From: Buddleja alternifolia
Lineage: Eukaryota > Streptophyta > Magnoliopsida > Lamiales > Scrophulariaceae
NCBI GenBank assembly: GCA_019426215.1
Contig: CM033408.1
Coordinates: forward strand, 26,205,953-26,269,952
Reading direction: 5' to 3'
Length of the DNA: 64,000 bases
The number at the start of each line of letters is the position of its first letter. Position 1 is the first letter of the stretch. The notes under the pieces are model-generated. The model worked only from the letters and a program-made list of their open reading frames with translations. It ran no database searches and was not told where the DNA came from. This document shows positions 1 to 10,843 of this stretch, in pieces. The translations under genes were made by a program, and so were the position numbers.

Positions 1-290
1 AAGGCATTTTTTATTTCGAGCTGCTGAAGGAGCCAGTCTAGATTTACTGCAAATGACAGAAGAACTCAGATTGTCTTAAGCTTTGTCACAGGTGCAAACG
101 TCTCCATGTAGTCAACACCATAGGTTTGTGTAAACCCTTTTGCCACAAGGCGAGCTTTGTATCTTTCAATGGTCCCATCAGCTTTATATTTAACAGTAAA
201 TACCCATTTGCAACCAACTGTTTTCTTTCCATTGGGTAACTTAGTCACATCCCAAGTTTTGTTTTTCTCCAATGCCCTTGTTTCCTCCAT
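1..290 (-). pseudogene. Copia reverse transcriptase N-terminal fragment
   Basis: The reading frame from 290 down gives the hallmark start of the Copia RT domain, including [20 protein letters not shown] and [20 protein letters not shown]. At about 63-65 an in-frame TGA stands where Arg is expected (CGA to TGA, the change expected from methyl-C deamination). The frame then continues with a recognisable RT sequence (LDWLLQQLEIKNAF) to the window edge. The catalytic YVDD region is outside the window. A non-functional fragment. Confidence 0.85.
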
Positions 291-482
291 GACAACTTTT
301 TTCCATTCAGGGACTTCAAAATCTTCTTGGATGTTTCTCGGGATCCAAATCCTATCAAGGTTAGAGGTGAAAGCACGACCTCTGGTAGATAAGTATTATA
401 AGAGACATAATTGGAAATAGGATGGAGAGTGCAGAAGCGAGTTTGTTTTCGAAGGGCACTAAGTAAGTTGAGTTCATGGGGT

Positions 483-728
483 TCAGAGGTATTTACCTGA
501 GTGGAAGGAGACTCGGGATTGTTCGGGTGGGGTATTTACCTGAGTGGAAGGACACTCGGGATTGTTCGGGTCTACCACCGGTTTTGACGTTTTTGGTTCT
601 TCGAGTGTGAGATTCTGGATGTGTTTGGGCCTCCTGGAATAAACTAATATTTCCTTACCTTTTAGGTTTCTCGTATCTCCTCCTAAATTCAATTGGCCAC
701 CCCTTTGTCTCACTGCTTCATTTGCCAA
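483..728 (-). pseudogene. Copia linker region between integrase and RT
   Basis: A minus-strand frame of 81 codons containing VYSRRPKHIQN, typical of the Copia polyprotein stretch after integrase and before RT, rich in Pro, Ser and Thr. It sits in the expected order with the RT fragment at 1-290, though the bridge between them is degraded. It contains the 43-bp duplication listed separately. Confidence 0.6.
488..573. repeat. 43-bp tandem duplication in Copia fragment
   Basis: Two adjacent near-identical copies starting at 488 and 531, each beginning ggtatttacctgagtggaag and differing by one base (gagac versus cacac region). A local duplication in dead retroelement sequence. Confidence 0.85.
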
Positions 729-779
729 AGACCAGTTTTTAAATCAAAAATTTGTGCAGTGTTTTTGGTCTCGGATTAA

Positions 780-1215
780 GTCTCTCTAAACAGTGGAACA
801 TGGTTAAGGGGGTTCAATGGTCGCATTGACCCGTGTTCGTCATTGGAGGCTGAGATGCGTACCATTCTATTGGGACTAGAGATGGCGTGATGCACTTAAT
901 AGCATTGTGGATGCCTCCCTGGAGCATCACCATTTTGCTGTGATCTCTCGCATTCGTAGTGTGCAATGTAGAGACTGGGATGTCTCGTTCCAAATGGTTT
1001 GGCGGGAAGCAAACCAAGTAGCTGATGCGCTAGCTAAAATGGGAATTCACACCCATATGCACCACACGAATGTACCACACTCACAAATCTATCACCTCCT
1101 AGACAATGATAGAGCAGGCATTACTTGGTCTCGTTTTGTGACTATTAACCCGGGTTTGTCGGGTTAGTTTATGACTTGTTGGGTATCCCCCCCTTTCGGA
1201 ATTAAAAAAAAAAAA
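780..1215 (+). mobile_element. 3' end of a LINE (RNase H domain plus poly-A)
   Basis: The sequence encodes the C-terminal RNase H domain of plant L1-type LINEs: AEMRTILLGLEMA, then after a 1-bp frameshift near 890 the frame continues through VWREANQVADALAKMG. It ends in a short 3' UTR and a poly-A run at about 1204-1215. That is the structure of a 5'-truncated LINE insertion. It interrupts, or replaces, the protease-integrase part of the surrounding Copia element. I did not find a clear target duplication. Confidence 0.75.
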
Positions 1216-1564
1216 CAGCCTCCCAAACGTCTTTAGCAGTCGGAAGGAATAGGTATGTTTTTCCAATGGTTGGGTTCATGGAATTTATCAACCACGCGTC
1301 ACCATGGAGTTTTCAGACCTCCATCTCTGTAGAGACCCGATGTCGCAGGAAGTGGGTTGTTTCGTTCCCCAGATTGGTATCCCAACTTCCCTTTTTCATC
1401 TATTATGAGCTCGATGGATTGCGCCCTTTCTCGATAATTCTTCCCGTTCAATTTTTCAATTGTGAATTGAAACAAGGAATTTCGAACCCGGTTGTACCAG
1501 AGTTAGGTATATGTTTTGTTTCTACGTTGACAATTTTAGAGGCAATCGAAGGCATTTCCGCCAT
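1215..1564 (-). pseudogene. Copia gag (UBN2-type) fragment
   Basis: Begins with ATG at 1564, 31 bp downstream of the primer-binding site. After about 40 codons the frame shifts by one base, near the lysine-rich stretch, and then reads a typical Copia gag: SIELIIDEKGKLGY, then WLINSMNPTIGKTYLFLPTA. It stops being recognisable at 1215, where LINE poly-A sequence begins. Dead by frameshift and truncation. Confidence 0.8.
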
Positions 1565-1595
1565 TGTTGCTAAAAAATAAAATAAAATTAGACCT

Positions 1596-1607
1596 GCTCT
1601 GGTACCA
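1596..1607 (-). other. Primer-binding site for initiator Met tRNA
   Basis: On the minus strand the sequence next to the LTR is tggtaccagagc, one base from the classic Copia tggtatcagagc that pairs with the 3' end of initiator methionine tRNA. It fixes the LTR edge at 1608. Confidence 0.85.
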
Positions 1608-1948
1608 TGTAAGTTTTAAAGGAAAAAATAAAGAGACGAAAGTTTTACGTGGTTCGTTCAATTAGACCTACGTCGACGGGAATATTTTTTCTGATTTTTT
1701 CTGTGTGTTTGAACTGTACAAATAATACACTTAATTAGAAAACAATTTGAGCTAGATAAGGAAGAGAATGCAATCTCTATAAATTAGCTCCAAAAGATGA
1801 AAATAAATCAAGAGAAAATCAAGATAAATATTTCCTCCTTAATTCTAAAGATTCCAACACGATTATTTTATATAATATGATAAGAGTGTGTTCAAGTCTT
1901 GTAACATTCATGGAACAATTATTGAACCTCTATATTAGGATAATTACA
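1608..1948 (-). repeat. Copia 5' LTR (341 bp)
   Basis: The LTR starts TGTAA at 1608 and ends TTACA at 1948, giving the short inverted TG..CA termini of LTRs, and lies directly against the primer-binding site. The partner LTR is off the window, so the right edge rests only on the inverted termini. Confidence 0.7.
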
Positions 1949-2068
1949 TGCAAAACCCTCATTTATTGGATAACGACCATGAGTAATCAGAGGTTTCACA
2001 AAATATTAAGACACAGAAAGATCCTCACAACTCGCAAAATAGGGGTGAATGTGTAATCTATTTTTTAG
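1949..2068. other. AT-rich spacer
   Basis: No gene seen. It ends in the 10-bp tattttttag (2059-2068) that is repeated after the next element as its target duplication. Confidence 0.6.
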
Positions 2069-3408
2069 GGGTAAAAATTTATTTGGTACCCTAGTTTTGT
2101 CATTAATGTCTTAATTGGTACCCAACTTCTACCATAATTGTCAAATTGGTACCTCCAATTTATGACTTCAATTCTACCATAATTAATGTCTCATTGATGA
2201 CTTCAATCCATTTCTCCAATATATTTTTATTTAAAAACTATTATACCCCTAACCTTGATTATAAAAATATTAAAGTATGTATTGTAACTTAGAAGTTTCA
2301 TTTATGATGTTTTTCCGAAATATATATTTTATGATTTTTACATGACAATTTTATTTTAAAGTGGTAAATTTAAATTTTAAGTTAACAATTAATTTTGACT
2401 TTAATTTAAAGTAGAAAAGAAAACATTATACGCTTGTTATTTTGAAATTGTATGGTAATGATAAATTGTTATAAGTTTAATTTAATATTTATTTTATATA
2501 TGTATACATAAATGAGTATTTTTCTAAAAGTGTAAGATAATTATATATTTTATCTAAGAGAGAGAGTGTGTGTGTGTGTGTGTTTTCAAATGTTTTGGAA
2601 TTAAAAATAATTTTTAGGTTGACATTGTGATTATATTTTTTTTCTTCTGAAAAGCGCAATATGATATTAACACAGCAAAACAATGTCGTAATCAAGACCA
2701 ACTACTGCTATTTAAAGGGGGTAAATTAAGAATAAAGCTCTAAAGTTAAACAATGTACAACCTTATTGCCATTATGTCTAATAAGAGAAACTAAAACAAA
2801 ATAAAACCATAAAAGCAGGAGTTTGATATCATGAAAAAAATCTCAGTTGACTAAATGAATTTTTTTAATCAATCTCAGGACGTTTTTAGAAATTTACTCA
2901 TTTAAATATCTTACACTTTTAGAAATCAACTCATTTATATATACATGTATAAAATAACTATCTAATTAAAAGTAAAACAATATATTCTTTTCATATAAAT
3001 TTATCATAACAAGGGTATAATGTTTTCTTTTCTACATTAAATTAAAGTTATAATTATTTGCTAACTTAAGTGTAAAATTATCACTTTAGAATAAAATTGT
3101 CATATAAAAATCATAAAATACATATTTCGGGAAGAATCTAGCCATATTCAATAGATTTAAAAAATATAATTAGAAAACATAAATGCAAGTTTTAATTTAC
3201 AATACATACTTTTATATTTTTCATACTAATGACTAGGGGTATAATAGTCTTTAAGAAAAAGTATAATGGAGAATTAGATGAAAATCATCCATGAGGTACC
3301 AATTTGACAATTATAGTAAAACTTGAGTACCAATTGAGTTATTTGTGAACACTCAAGTACCAATATGACATTAATGGCGAAACTCGGGTACCAAAATAAT
3401 TTTTACCC
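2069..3408. mobile_element. Mutator-like foldback element, non-autonomous, 1340 bp
   Basis: Long terminal inverted repeats: the left end starts gggtaaaaatttatttggta and the right end, read in reverse complement, starts gggtaaaaattattttggta. Inverted similarity continues for roughly 450-480 bp on each side (for example the aagtgtaagat stretch at 2528 matches atcttacactt near 2908), leaving a short centre. The element is flanked by identical 10-bp tattttttag at 2059-2068 and 3409-3418, in the 9-11 bp size class of Mutator elements. No transposase frame is present. It contains a (GT)n run at 2568-2583. Confidence 0.85.
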
Positions 3409-3613
3409 TATTTTTTAGTGACAATTGATGAAACTGTACTATGCTTTTATTGATGGGGAAGTTCCGGTAATTTCTCAAACCTCAGGGGCGTTTCTTGTAT
3501 TTAGAATCTCATGCAGGGATGTTTATGTAATTTACGTTCGATATTATCATACTTCAGAACAAGAATCACATTGAGTGACCAAACATAGAATTTATGTTCT
3601 TTAACTTTTGCAG

Positions 3614-6600
3614 GGACATGAGCAATAATGCATTTGATCCAACGGATTTTCCACCATGGTTTTCATCTTTACAGTCTTTGACTTTATTGTACGTTTCTTT
3701 GTAATTTTTGTTAATGTTTTCGCCTCATGGAGAAGTTTTTATGATTCGATGAGACACACAACAATAATAATAAAACTGAATTTGCAGGATAATGGACAAT
3801 ACTCGCATTCGAGGGCGGCTTCCCGTTTCCTTGTTTAGCCTTTTTCAGTTGCAAACTGTGTAAGTTGAGCTTCTAAGGTTACAGCCATATTTCTTACATC
3901 ATCATGCAAATAACTCAAAGTGAGAAACATTTCCATACTGATGATCATAAGCATTCTCTTAGGAACGAATCAAGCAAAAAGATGAAAAAAAAAAAAGGAG
4001 AAATGATTTCACATTCACACACACAAGACAAGATTTACGTGGTTAGTCTGCCGTAAAATGACCAGAATACCCTTCCTAACTCAGGTCCTATAAACAGTAC
4101 TCTATATTATTCAGACATTATATAATTGTTGTCTTGTATTTATTTTGTTTATTCAACTGATAAATGTTATAATTTTATCTAACTCCACAACTCCATCATG
4201 ATCTTGTTTTTTTTTTCTCTCTATCAGTTCATTGAAGAACAACCGGATCAATGGTACTTTGGATATTGGCTCCACCTATAGCAACCAACTTCAGCTGATT
4301 GATTTACAAAACAACTTCATTGACGGATTTACTAATCGAGCTAGTTACAATGTTCATCAAATCATGTAAAAAGATGTAAAAAGAAACTTTAAGGTTATTT
4401 TTATTTTTAATTTTTAGCAACTTAATTATACGTTTTGGTATGTCTGCAGACTTGTGAATAACCCGATATGCGACGAAGGAGGAACAGAGAATTACTGCAC
4501 CATTCCTCAAAACACTACTTCATCATACTCAACACCACCAGAAAATTGCACACCTATTTCTTGTAGTTCAGATAGAATTTCTAGTCCGACCTGCAAATGT
4601 GCATATCCCTACACGGGCATCCTTGTTTTTGGCGCCCCTTTATTTTCCAACTTTGGAAACTCCACTGTTTTTGCATCGCTTGAGCAGAAATTGATGCATA
4701 CGTTTCGGTCTCATTGTCAACCAGTGGATTCAGTTTCTCTGAGTAACCCCATGAAAAATATATGCAACTATCTTGAACTGAATGTGCAAATTTTCCCATC
4801 TGGACATGATTTTTTCAATCGAACAGGGATTACTGGAATTGGATTTATGCTAAGCAATTTCAAGCCACCACATGGATTTGGACCCTTTAATTTCATTGGG
4901 AACAACTATACATACTTTGCAGGTACAATATTTCATTTTTGTTTGGTTCATGATGCAAATTGTATAGCCTAACAAAGAAATTCACCATGTATTGCTATGC
5001 TCCAATTTCCCATAGAATCTCCATAGCTTTTGTAGCCGCTACCTTTTTCTTTTGGGTTATTTACATAGACACCCCCTGTGTGAGACCTTAATTACAAAAA
5101 ACAACATGAAATTTGAGAAATTACCATAAGTTCGCCTATCAGTAAAAATATATTACAGTTTCACCCCGTGTCATAACAAGGGATTACAATTTCACCCCCT
5201 ATGTAATATGTAAAATAACAGGGATGTAATTATTCATTTTCTTTTTTCTTTCATCTTCGTTGTCTGAATATTGGTTTCGTTTGCTCGAAACACTGTTTTA
5301 AAGTGTATTTGCCTGTGATCCTTATATTATAGACCTGACTTCCGGGTCCCGCAAGTCTTTGAATACCGGCATTATTGTTGGAGCAGCTGTTGGTGGATCT
5401 ATCCTCATTTTATTGTTACTTCTTGTTGGAGTTTATGCTTTCTTCCAGAAGAGAAGAGCTGAAACAGCTGCCAGAAAGAGTGATCCTTTTGGTATAGCTT
5501 GAGATATCTTCTTGCTTAACTTCTATTGATGTTATTTACTTATCCGAAGAGTTGTCACCATCTTCATTACTTGCAGCATCGTGGGACCGGAATACAGAAA
5601 GTGGTGGAATTCCTCAGTTAAAAGAAGCGAGATCTTTCTCATTCGAAGAACTTAAGAGATGCACAAATAACTTCAGTGAAACGAATCATGTTGGAACTGG
5701 TGGCTATGGAAAGGTTTGTTTTTCCACCGCTTATTTTGGGTCCATAACAAACACCCCCTCTTATAATAAACAAAGGTTTTTTTATAAGAGAGGGTATTTG
5801 TTATGTGCTCAAAATAAGCGGACTGGGCTATAATTACACTAAATAAGGGAGGTGTTTGTTATGTGCTCAGTGAAACCAACCTTCTTGATATTTAGAAACA
5901 GCTCATAAAGTATTGAGACCTGTCTAAAAATGAGGAAACTTTAACATCCTCAACAAGTGAGCTCCGTTTAAATTTCAAACGAGCATATAGTCCAAATAAA
6001 AGATAATAACTGTGAGAATATATATTTTTGAGCATGAAATTGGTATGATCATGGAATTATTCTTATAATTTTTGGTTTCTTTGAACTCCACTTATGCATG
6101 TCACACATAATCATACCAGCTTATTAAGAAAATCAACAAATCTGATTCTATTCCTTTTTGGACTAGTGACTCATGAAACATCTTTTATTTTCTTTATGCC
6201 GATATAAAATGTTTAATTCATTGCAAAACAATTTATTATTTTTGTTTAATTGTTTGTTGACTAGCATGCTTGCTTTCTCAACATCTCTAGCTACATTATT
6301 TTTCATGTAATTCTAATCTCAGGTATATAGAGGAACTCTTCCCGATGGACAACTTGTTGCCATTAAAAGAGCTCAGCAAGGATCCCCGCAAGGTATTTTG
6401 GAGTTCAAAACTGAGATTGAGCTTCTCTCGAGGGTTCATCACAAAAATGTGGTCAGTCTAGTCGGTTTTTGCTTTGATCAACATGAACAAATGTTGGTCT
6501 ATGAGTACATCACAAATGGCACTTTGAAGGACAGTCTTATGGGTACTTTATATCTTTCTTTTCCACATCTTTGATTTAAAGACTACACATGTGCTATATA

Positions 6601-9045
6601 TATATCATTTAGGTTATGTTTGGATAAACGGTCTTCGAGATAAGGATTTCAAATCTTCAAGAACAAATGTGTTGCATTTGTTTGGATAATTTCCAGTGAC
6701 AAAGGTTTTCAAATGCTACTACAACCCACGACACTCATTTTTTGAGCTATTTTTTCAATTAGTATCAAGTCCACGTAAGATTGGAGCATTTCAAATCCTT
6801 AGCTCCAAAAACCATTTGAACCCAAATCCTTCAAATCAATTCCAACCTCACACTATGTTTCATTTACACTCTGTTTGGTTCAAGGATTTTGGTGAAGAAA
6901 AGAAACAAAAAAGGAAAAGTTCTTCGTTTTCCATCATTTTTCTCGCCAAATGGTGAGTAAAAAGAATTGTCTCAAATTAGTATAGAATTTTCCTCCTTTA
7001 TTTTCTCTGGTAACCAAACAAGGGAAAATGATTTTTCTTATGTTTTCTTTTCTTTCCCCTTAGCAATTTTCTTGAACCAATCAGAGTTAAGGAAATTGTT
7101 ATGAAATCATTTTCACTTGTTTGGTTTACTAGCACTTTGTTTGGTTCAAGGAAAGTGATAGGGAAAGGAAAAGAAAACACAAGAAAAACTATTTTCCATT
7201 GTTTGGTTACTAAAGAAAATTAAAAGGAAAATAAAATAGGAGAGAAGATCTAATACCAATTTGAGACAACGTCTTTTCCTCACCATTTGGTGAGGAAAAG
7301 GGTGGGAAAAGGAAAAAGGTTTCCTTGTGTTTTCTTTTCATTTCACTAGCAATTTCCTTCAACCAAACAGTGTGTAGAGAAAATGAAAAGGAAAAAAAAT
7401 AGTAGAGAAAAAAACAAATACTAGTTCAAGAAAATTCCTTTTCCTTACCATTTGCTGAGGAAAATTGTGGAAAATAAAGAACTCTCATCACTCCACACAT
7501 CCAACTTCTATCTTTCTCAATGTGATTTATTATTTTTTTACTGACATTTGTAAAATAAATTTTTTAGCAAACATTTGAAATCAAATTTATAGTTTACTAC
7601 CATAGTTATTTCTTTCTTTTGTAGTTGTCATTTTCCTTGGAGTTTTCTGTAACAATCAAATAAATTTCCTCATCATTTTTTCTTAACAACCAAACAAACT
7701 TTAAAATTTTGGATTTTTTTAATTTTCTTTTCCTTTCCCTAGCATTTTCTTTTCTTCGCCAAAATCTTTGAGCTAAACAGATTTTGAAAAAAAACATACT
7801 TGAGTACAAACTGAGTCTTCTGCAGGGATATCGGGAATCCAGTTAGATTGGATGAGGAGACTTCGAATAGCTGTTGGAGCAGCGAAAGGTTTGCAATATC
7901 TGCATGATCTAGCAAACCCTCCAATCATTCACAGGGATATCAAATCAAATAATATCTTGCTGGACGAACGCCTGAATGCAAAAGTAGCAGATTTGGGTCT
8001 CTCTAAGCTTATGGGTGAACCCAAAAAAGGTCATGTTACCACTCAAGTTAAAGGCACAAAGGTGAGTACAATTTGAATAGATCCCTAGAGTACAAAACAT
8101 AGTGTGATCTTAAACATGAAGACTTATTTGTTAGTTCTTGATTTTTAGATGTAGAAATCTAAAACGAGCGGAACATGGATGTTCATTCGAGGATTCTTGT
8201 TCTTGTTGCAAAAGCCAAACCAAAAACTGATTTTGAGCGAAACATGGATTTTCAAGAGTTCATCTTTGGACTTTTTGGTGGACACGTTTATTTTTTACAT
8301 CAAAAACACTATGAGCGAAATGCCTCTTGCATTATATTATGTCTCACTTCTCTGACGGGTTCTTTTGAGAGGGCTAGTACGATTTACTATATCTGTTCCC
8401 AAACAAGCATTTAAACTTAGAAGTACTTTTGGACAAGAACCCACTAATCATTTCAAAATCCAATATTTAATTTTTGTGATTATTAGAACATATTATACAT
8501 TTTATGTTATTTCTATATACGTCTAAAGAATTTTTTATTTTTATTTTTTTGGAATTTTCTAAAAACAGGGATATTTGGATCCCGAGTATTACATGACACT
8601 GCAGTTGACTGAAAAGAGTGACGTATACAGCTTTGGAGTGTTGATGTTGGAGCTTTTAACTGCTAGAATTCCCATTGAGAAAGGGAAGTATATCGTTACC
8701 ATAGTGAAGCAAGCAATGGATAAAACAAAAGATATGTACAACCTTCAAGGGGTCCTCGACCCAATAGTTGCTTCCAATATAGTGCCACGAAGTGTTGAAA
8801 AGTTTGTTGATCTAGCACTGAGGTGTGTTCAAGAGTTGGGCATGGATAGGCCATCAATGAGTGAAGTTGTTAAAGAGATAGAGAGTATCATGGAAATGGC
8901 TGGTTTGAATCCTAATGCTGAATCTTCATCAACTTCAGAAATTTATGAAGGGAAAAGCAAAGGATTTGATCATCTGTATACGAATGAAAGTCTCGACTTT
9001 GCCTATAGTGGGGATTATTCTCCTTCAAGGGTAGAGCCCAAGTAG
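3614..9045 (+). CDS. LRR receptor-like kinase, HPCA1/At5g49760-type, 5' exons missing
   Basis: Nine exons join in phase: 3614-3688, 3788-3859, 4228-4365, 4450-4922, 5333-5491, 5577-5713, 6323-6542, 7826-8061 and 8569-9045 (662 codons plus stop). Exons of 72-75 bp encode the last leucine-rich repeats. The 473-bp exon encodes a Cys-rich ectodomain with a CKC pair. Exon 5 holds the membrane helix ([20 protein letters not shown]). The kinase has the glycine loop [15 protein letters not shown] lysine, [11 protein letters not shown] and the GYLDPEYY segment, but DFG reads DLG. Exon pattern and sequence match the Arabidopsis LRR-VIII-1 group, whose member HPCA1 senses extracellular peroxide; that role is not shown here. 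Signal peptide and upstream repeats are absent. They are either left of the window, behind the Copia and foldback insertions, or lost, so this may be a pseudogene. Confidence 0.85.
5727..5821. repeat. 95-bp near-perfect hairpin in kinase intron
   Basis: The arms of about 40 bp start ccgcttattttgggtccata on the left and, reverse-complemented, ccgcttattttgagcacata on the right, with a loop of about 15 bp. A third partial copy of one arm follows at about 5847-5875. It lies in the intron after the glycine-loop exon. Size and shape fit a short MITE that folds into a miRNA-like hairpin. Confidence 0.8.
6866..7790. repeat. Nested MITE-like inverted-repeat cluster in kinase intron
   Basis: The module ctctgtttggttcaagga recurs in both orientations: near 6868, 7137 (cactttgtttggttcaagga), inverted near 7352-7373 (ccttcaaccaaacagtgtg), and inverted with mismatches near 7745-7785. 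The 7134-7374 pair delimits a roughly 240-bp unit inside a larger roughly 920-bp unit. There is no coding capacity. It accounts for most of the 1.28-kb intron between the two halves of the kinase domain. Confidence 0.6.
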
Positions 9046-10843
9046 TGTTGCGTTTAGTTTGGATAATTTTGATTTTAATTTTATGCCCGCACTTGTGAAT
9101 TATTGTGTCGTTTATTTGCACGTTAAGAGGAGAAAATGGCAATTTGGAACTAGTTTTTGTTCTCCTTTTTCTGATGCCAGTGCCCATGGTTGAAAAGAGA
9201 TTGTAAGAGCTTAAGAAACAGATTTTCATGTAAAAGGGGGGAAATTCCATGCTAGTATGCTACTAAAGTGGGTAATCCTCAAGTGTATTTATTAATCACT
9301 GGATATGCACATGATGATGTCATAAAGTGAATAACCACATGATCATGTATGATCCAACGGTTTAAAACTCATTTGGGCACATACCCACTTGGGTAGCATC
9401 TCATTTCCCGTAAAAGGGACTAAGGGAGACAGACAGAATTGTATAAAATTGCTATAGGAAATTTCCTTTTTTCTTTTTTTTCTGTTTTGTATTTCTTCTG
9501 TATAAATGTTGGGGGGTTTCGGTATTTCGCCTTCTTCTGAATAGTATTCTCAGGAAAAATCTATGCTCGGTCGAGTCCAATGGTCCTAATATCTCTCTCT
9601 CTCACATAGCGAAGTGTATTGTGTGCAGTTTCAACACACACTTGTGTGGAAAAGATAGACACAGAGTTTACTCGAACCATTGAACTCAATTTGGCATAAG
9701 ATTTTCATGCTTTCTTCTGTATAGTATTTTCATGCATGTGGAACGCGCCCATAGTATTCCCATTAGACATTTCTGGTTCTTGTACTGGTATAAGGTGAAA
9801 AATACTTTAATGTACTGGGTGTCCAAACACCAAAAAGCTGAGATTAAGCCACATTATCAATGAATGGCAGTCCATAGTTACATGGCTTCTTCATGGCTTT
9901 TTGGTTTCGGCAGTTGAACGCTCGCTGCATTTAAGCATTTCCTTGTAAAGTTTCCAAATAAGACTTCGATTTGGTAGGATGGACCAAAGGCTCTCACAAT
10001 GGAGCATTATCAGCAACAAATTAAGGGATGAAAGAATATTGAAAATAAGATCTCGCAGACAAAAAGATAGAATTTATGTGATTCGATAATATCCACTTCC
10101 ACAATCCCATCATGCTCAATCTAACTGCTAGAATTTATGTGATTCAATAAGTAATATCCACTTCTACAATCCCTGTTAATGACTAACAATCCTTCCACAA
10201 ATTTCACATCCGTGAGTCAGTGTTCTTTTCTTTTTGCAATACTTCTTGTTTATCTAACTTCATAATCCCATCATGGAGTTTTGCTCCAAGGAGCCGGTGA
10301 CTCAGGGCGGCACACTCCTAAGGGCAGGACCCCATCCTTAAGGATGAGTTTCTATGGAAAAACATAATTTTGGATGATTATTGAGAAGTCTCGAGATGAT
10401 ATCCAGTGTTACATATATAAATTCACATGGGCTCCCCACAAATATATGTTCACACATAAGGTGGAAATCACCCAAGGCCTAAGGTTGCGAGACCTCCCAA
10501 GTACAACCCAAAAATTCTCTCCTACGAAGTACGATGTAGTTAAGATGCAAGTAGACCCCTTAAATTTAAACTTAAATATAATTTCTCTAACCATTACAAA
10601 CACAGCATAATTCATCGCCAATGAACTCCATGGGACCTACCACAAAATAACACTCTAAAATGTCCATAGAAATGTTGAGTTGACCTATAGAATTTCCCAG
10701 TTATTATAGAAAGAAATAAGGAAAGGGCTCTTATACAATTTCTGCAAATTTGGATAATCCAAGAAATGGAAGAATCTGCATAGCAGCACATCTACATTGA
10801 TTCCTTGGCATAGATGATTTGGCTTGGCAGCAACAGCATGATT
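9046..10843. other. Intergenic region between convergent kinase and MET1 genes
   Basis: Holds the 3' UTRs of two genes that end towards each other. Apart from the small inverted-repeat element at 9257-9399 I see no gene, RNA or element. Short open frames at 10374-10621 overlap on both strands and have no recognisable content. Confidence 0.6.
9257..9399. mobile_element. Small MITE-like element, 143 bp
   Basis: Terminal inverted repeats of 18 bp with two mismatches (atgctactaaagtgggta against atgctacccaagtgggta reverse-complemented). There is no clear target duplication, so superfamily is not assigned. Confidence 0.5.

Larger units (their letters stand above)
1..1948 (-). mobile_element. Degenerate Ty1/copia retrotransposon (5' LTR to RT), cut by window edge
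   Basis: Minus-strand Copia element read from its 5' LTR (right side) towards reverse transcriptase (left edge). In order: LTR 1608-1948, initiator-Met-type primer site 1596-1607, gag remnant 1215-1564, a LINE fragment 780-1215 lying where protease and integrase should be, the variable linker between integrase and RT at 483-728, and the start of RT at 1-290. Gag and RT both carry frame breaks, so the copy is dead. The second LTR lies outside the window, so the target duplication cannot be checked. Family is assigned from the gag and RT peptide patterns and the domain order. Confidence 0.85.

Noticed and set aside
7852..8076. Kinase pieces as separate small genes
   Set aside because: All kinase and ectodomain frames join by consensus splice sites and phases into one gene.
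10374..10621. Overlapping 70-78 codon frames on both strands between the kinase and MET1
   Set aside because: No recognisable content, opposite frames overlap, no splice or promoter signals seen.
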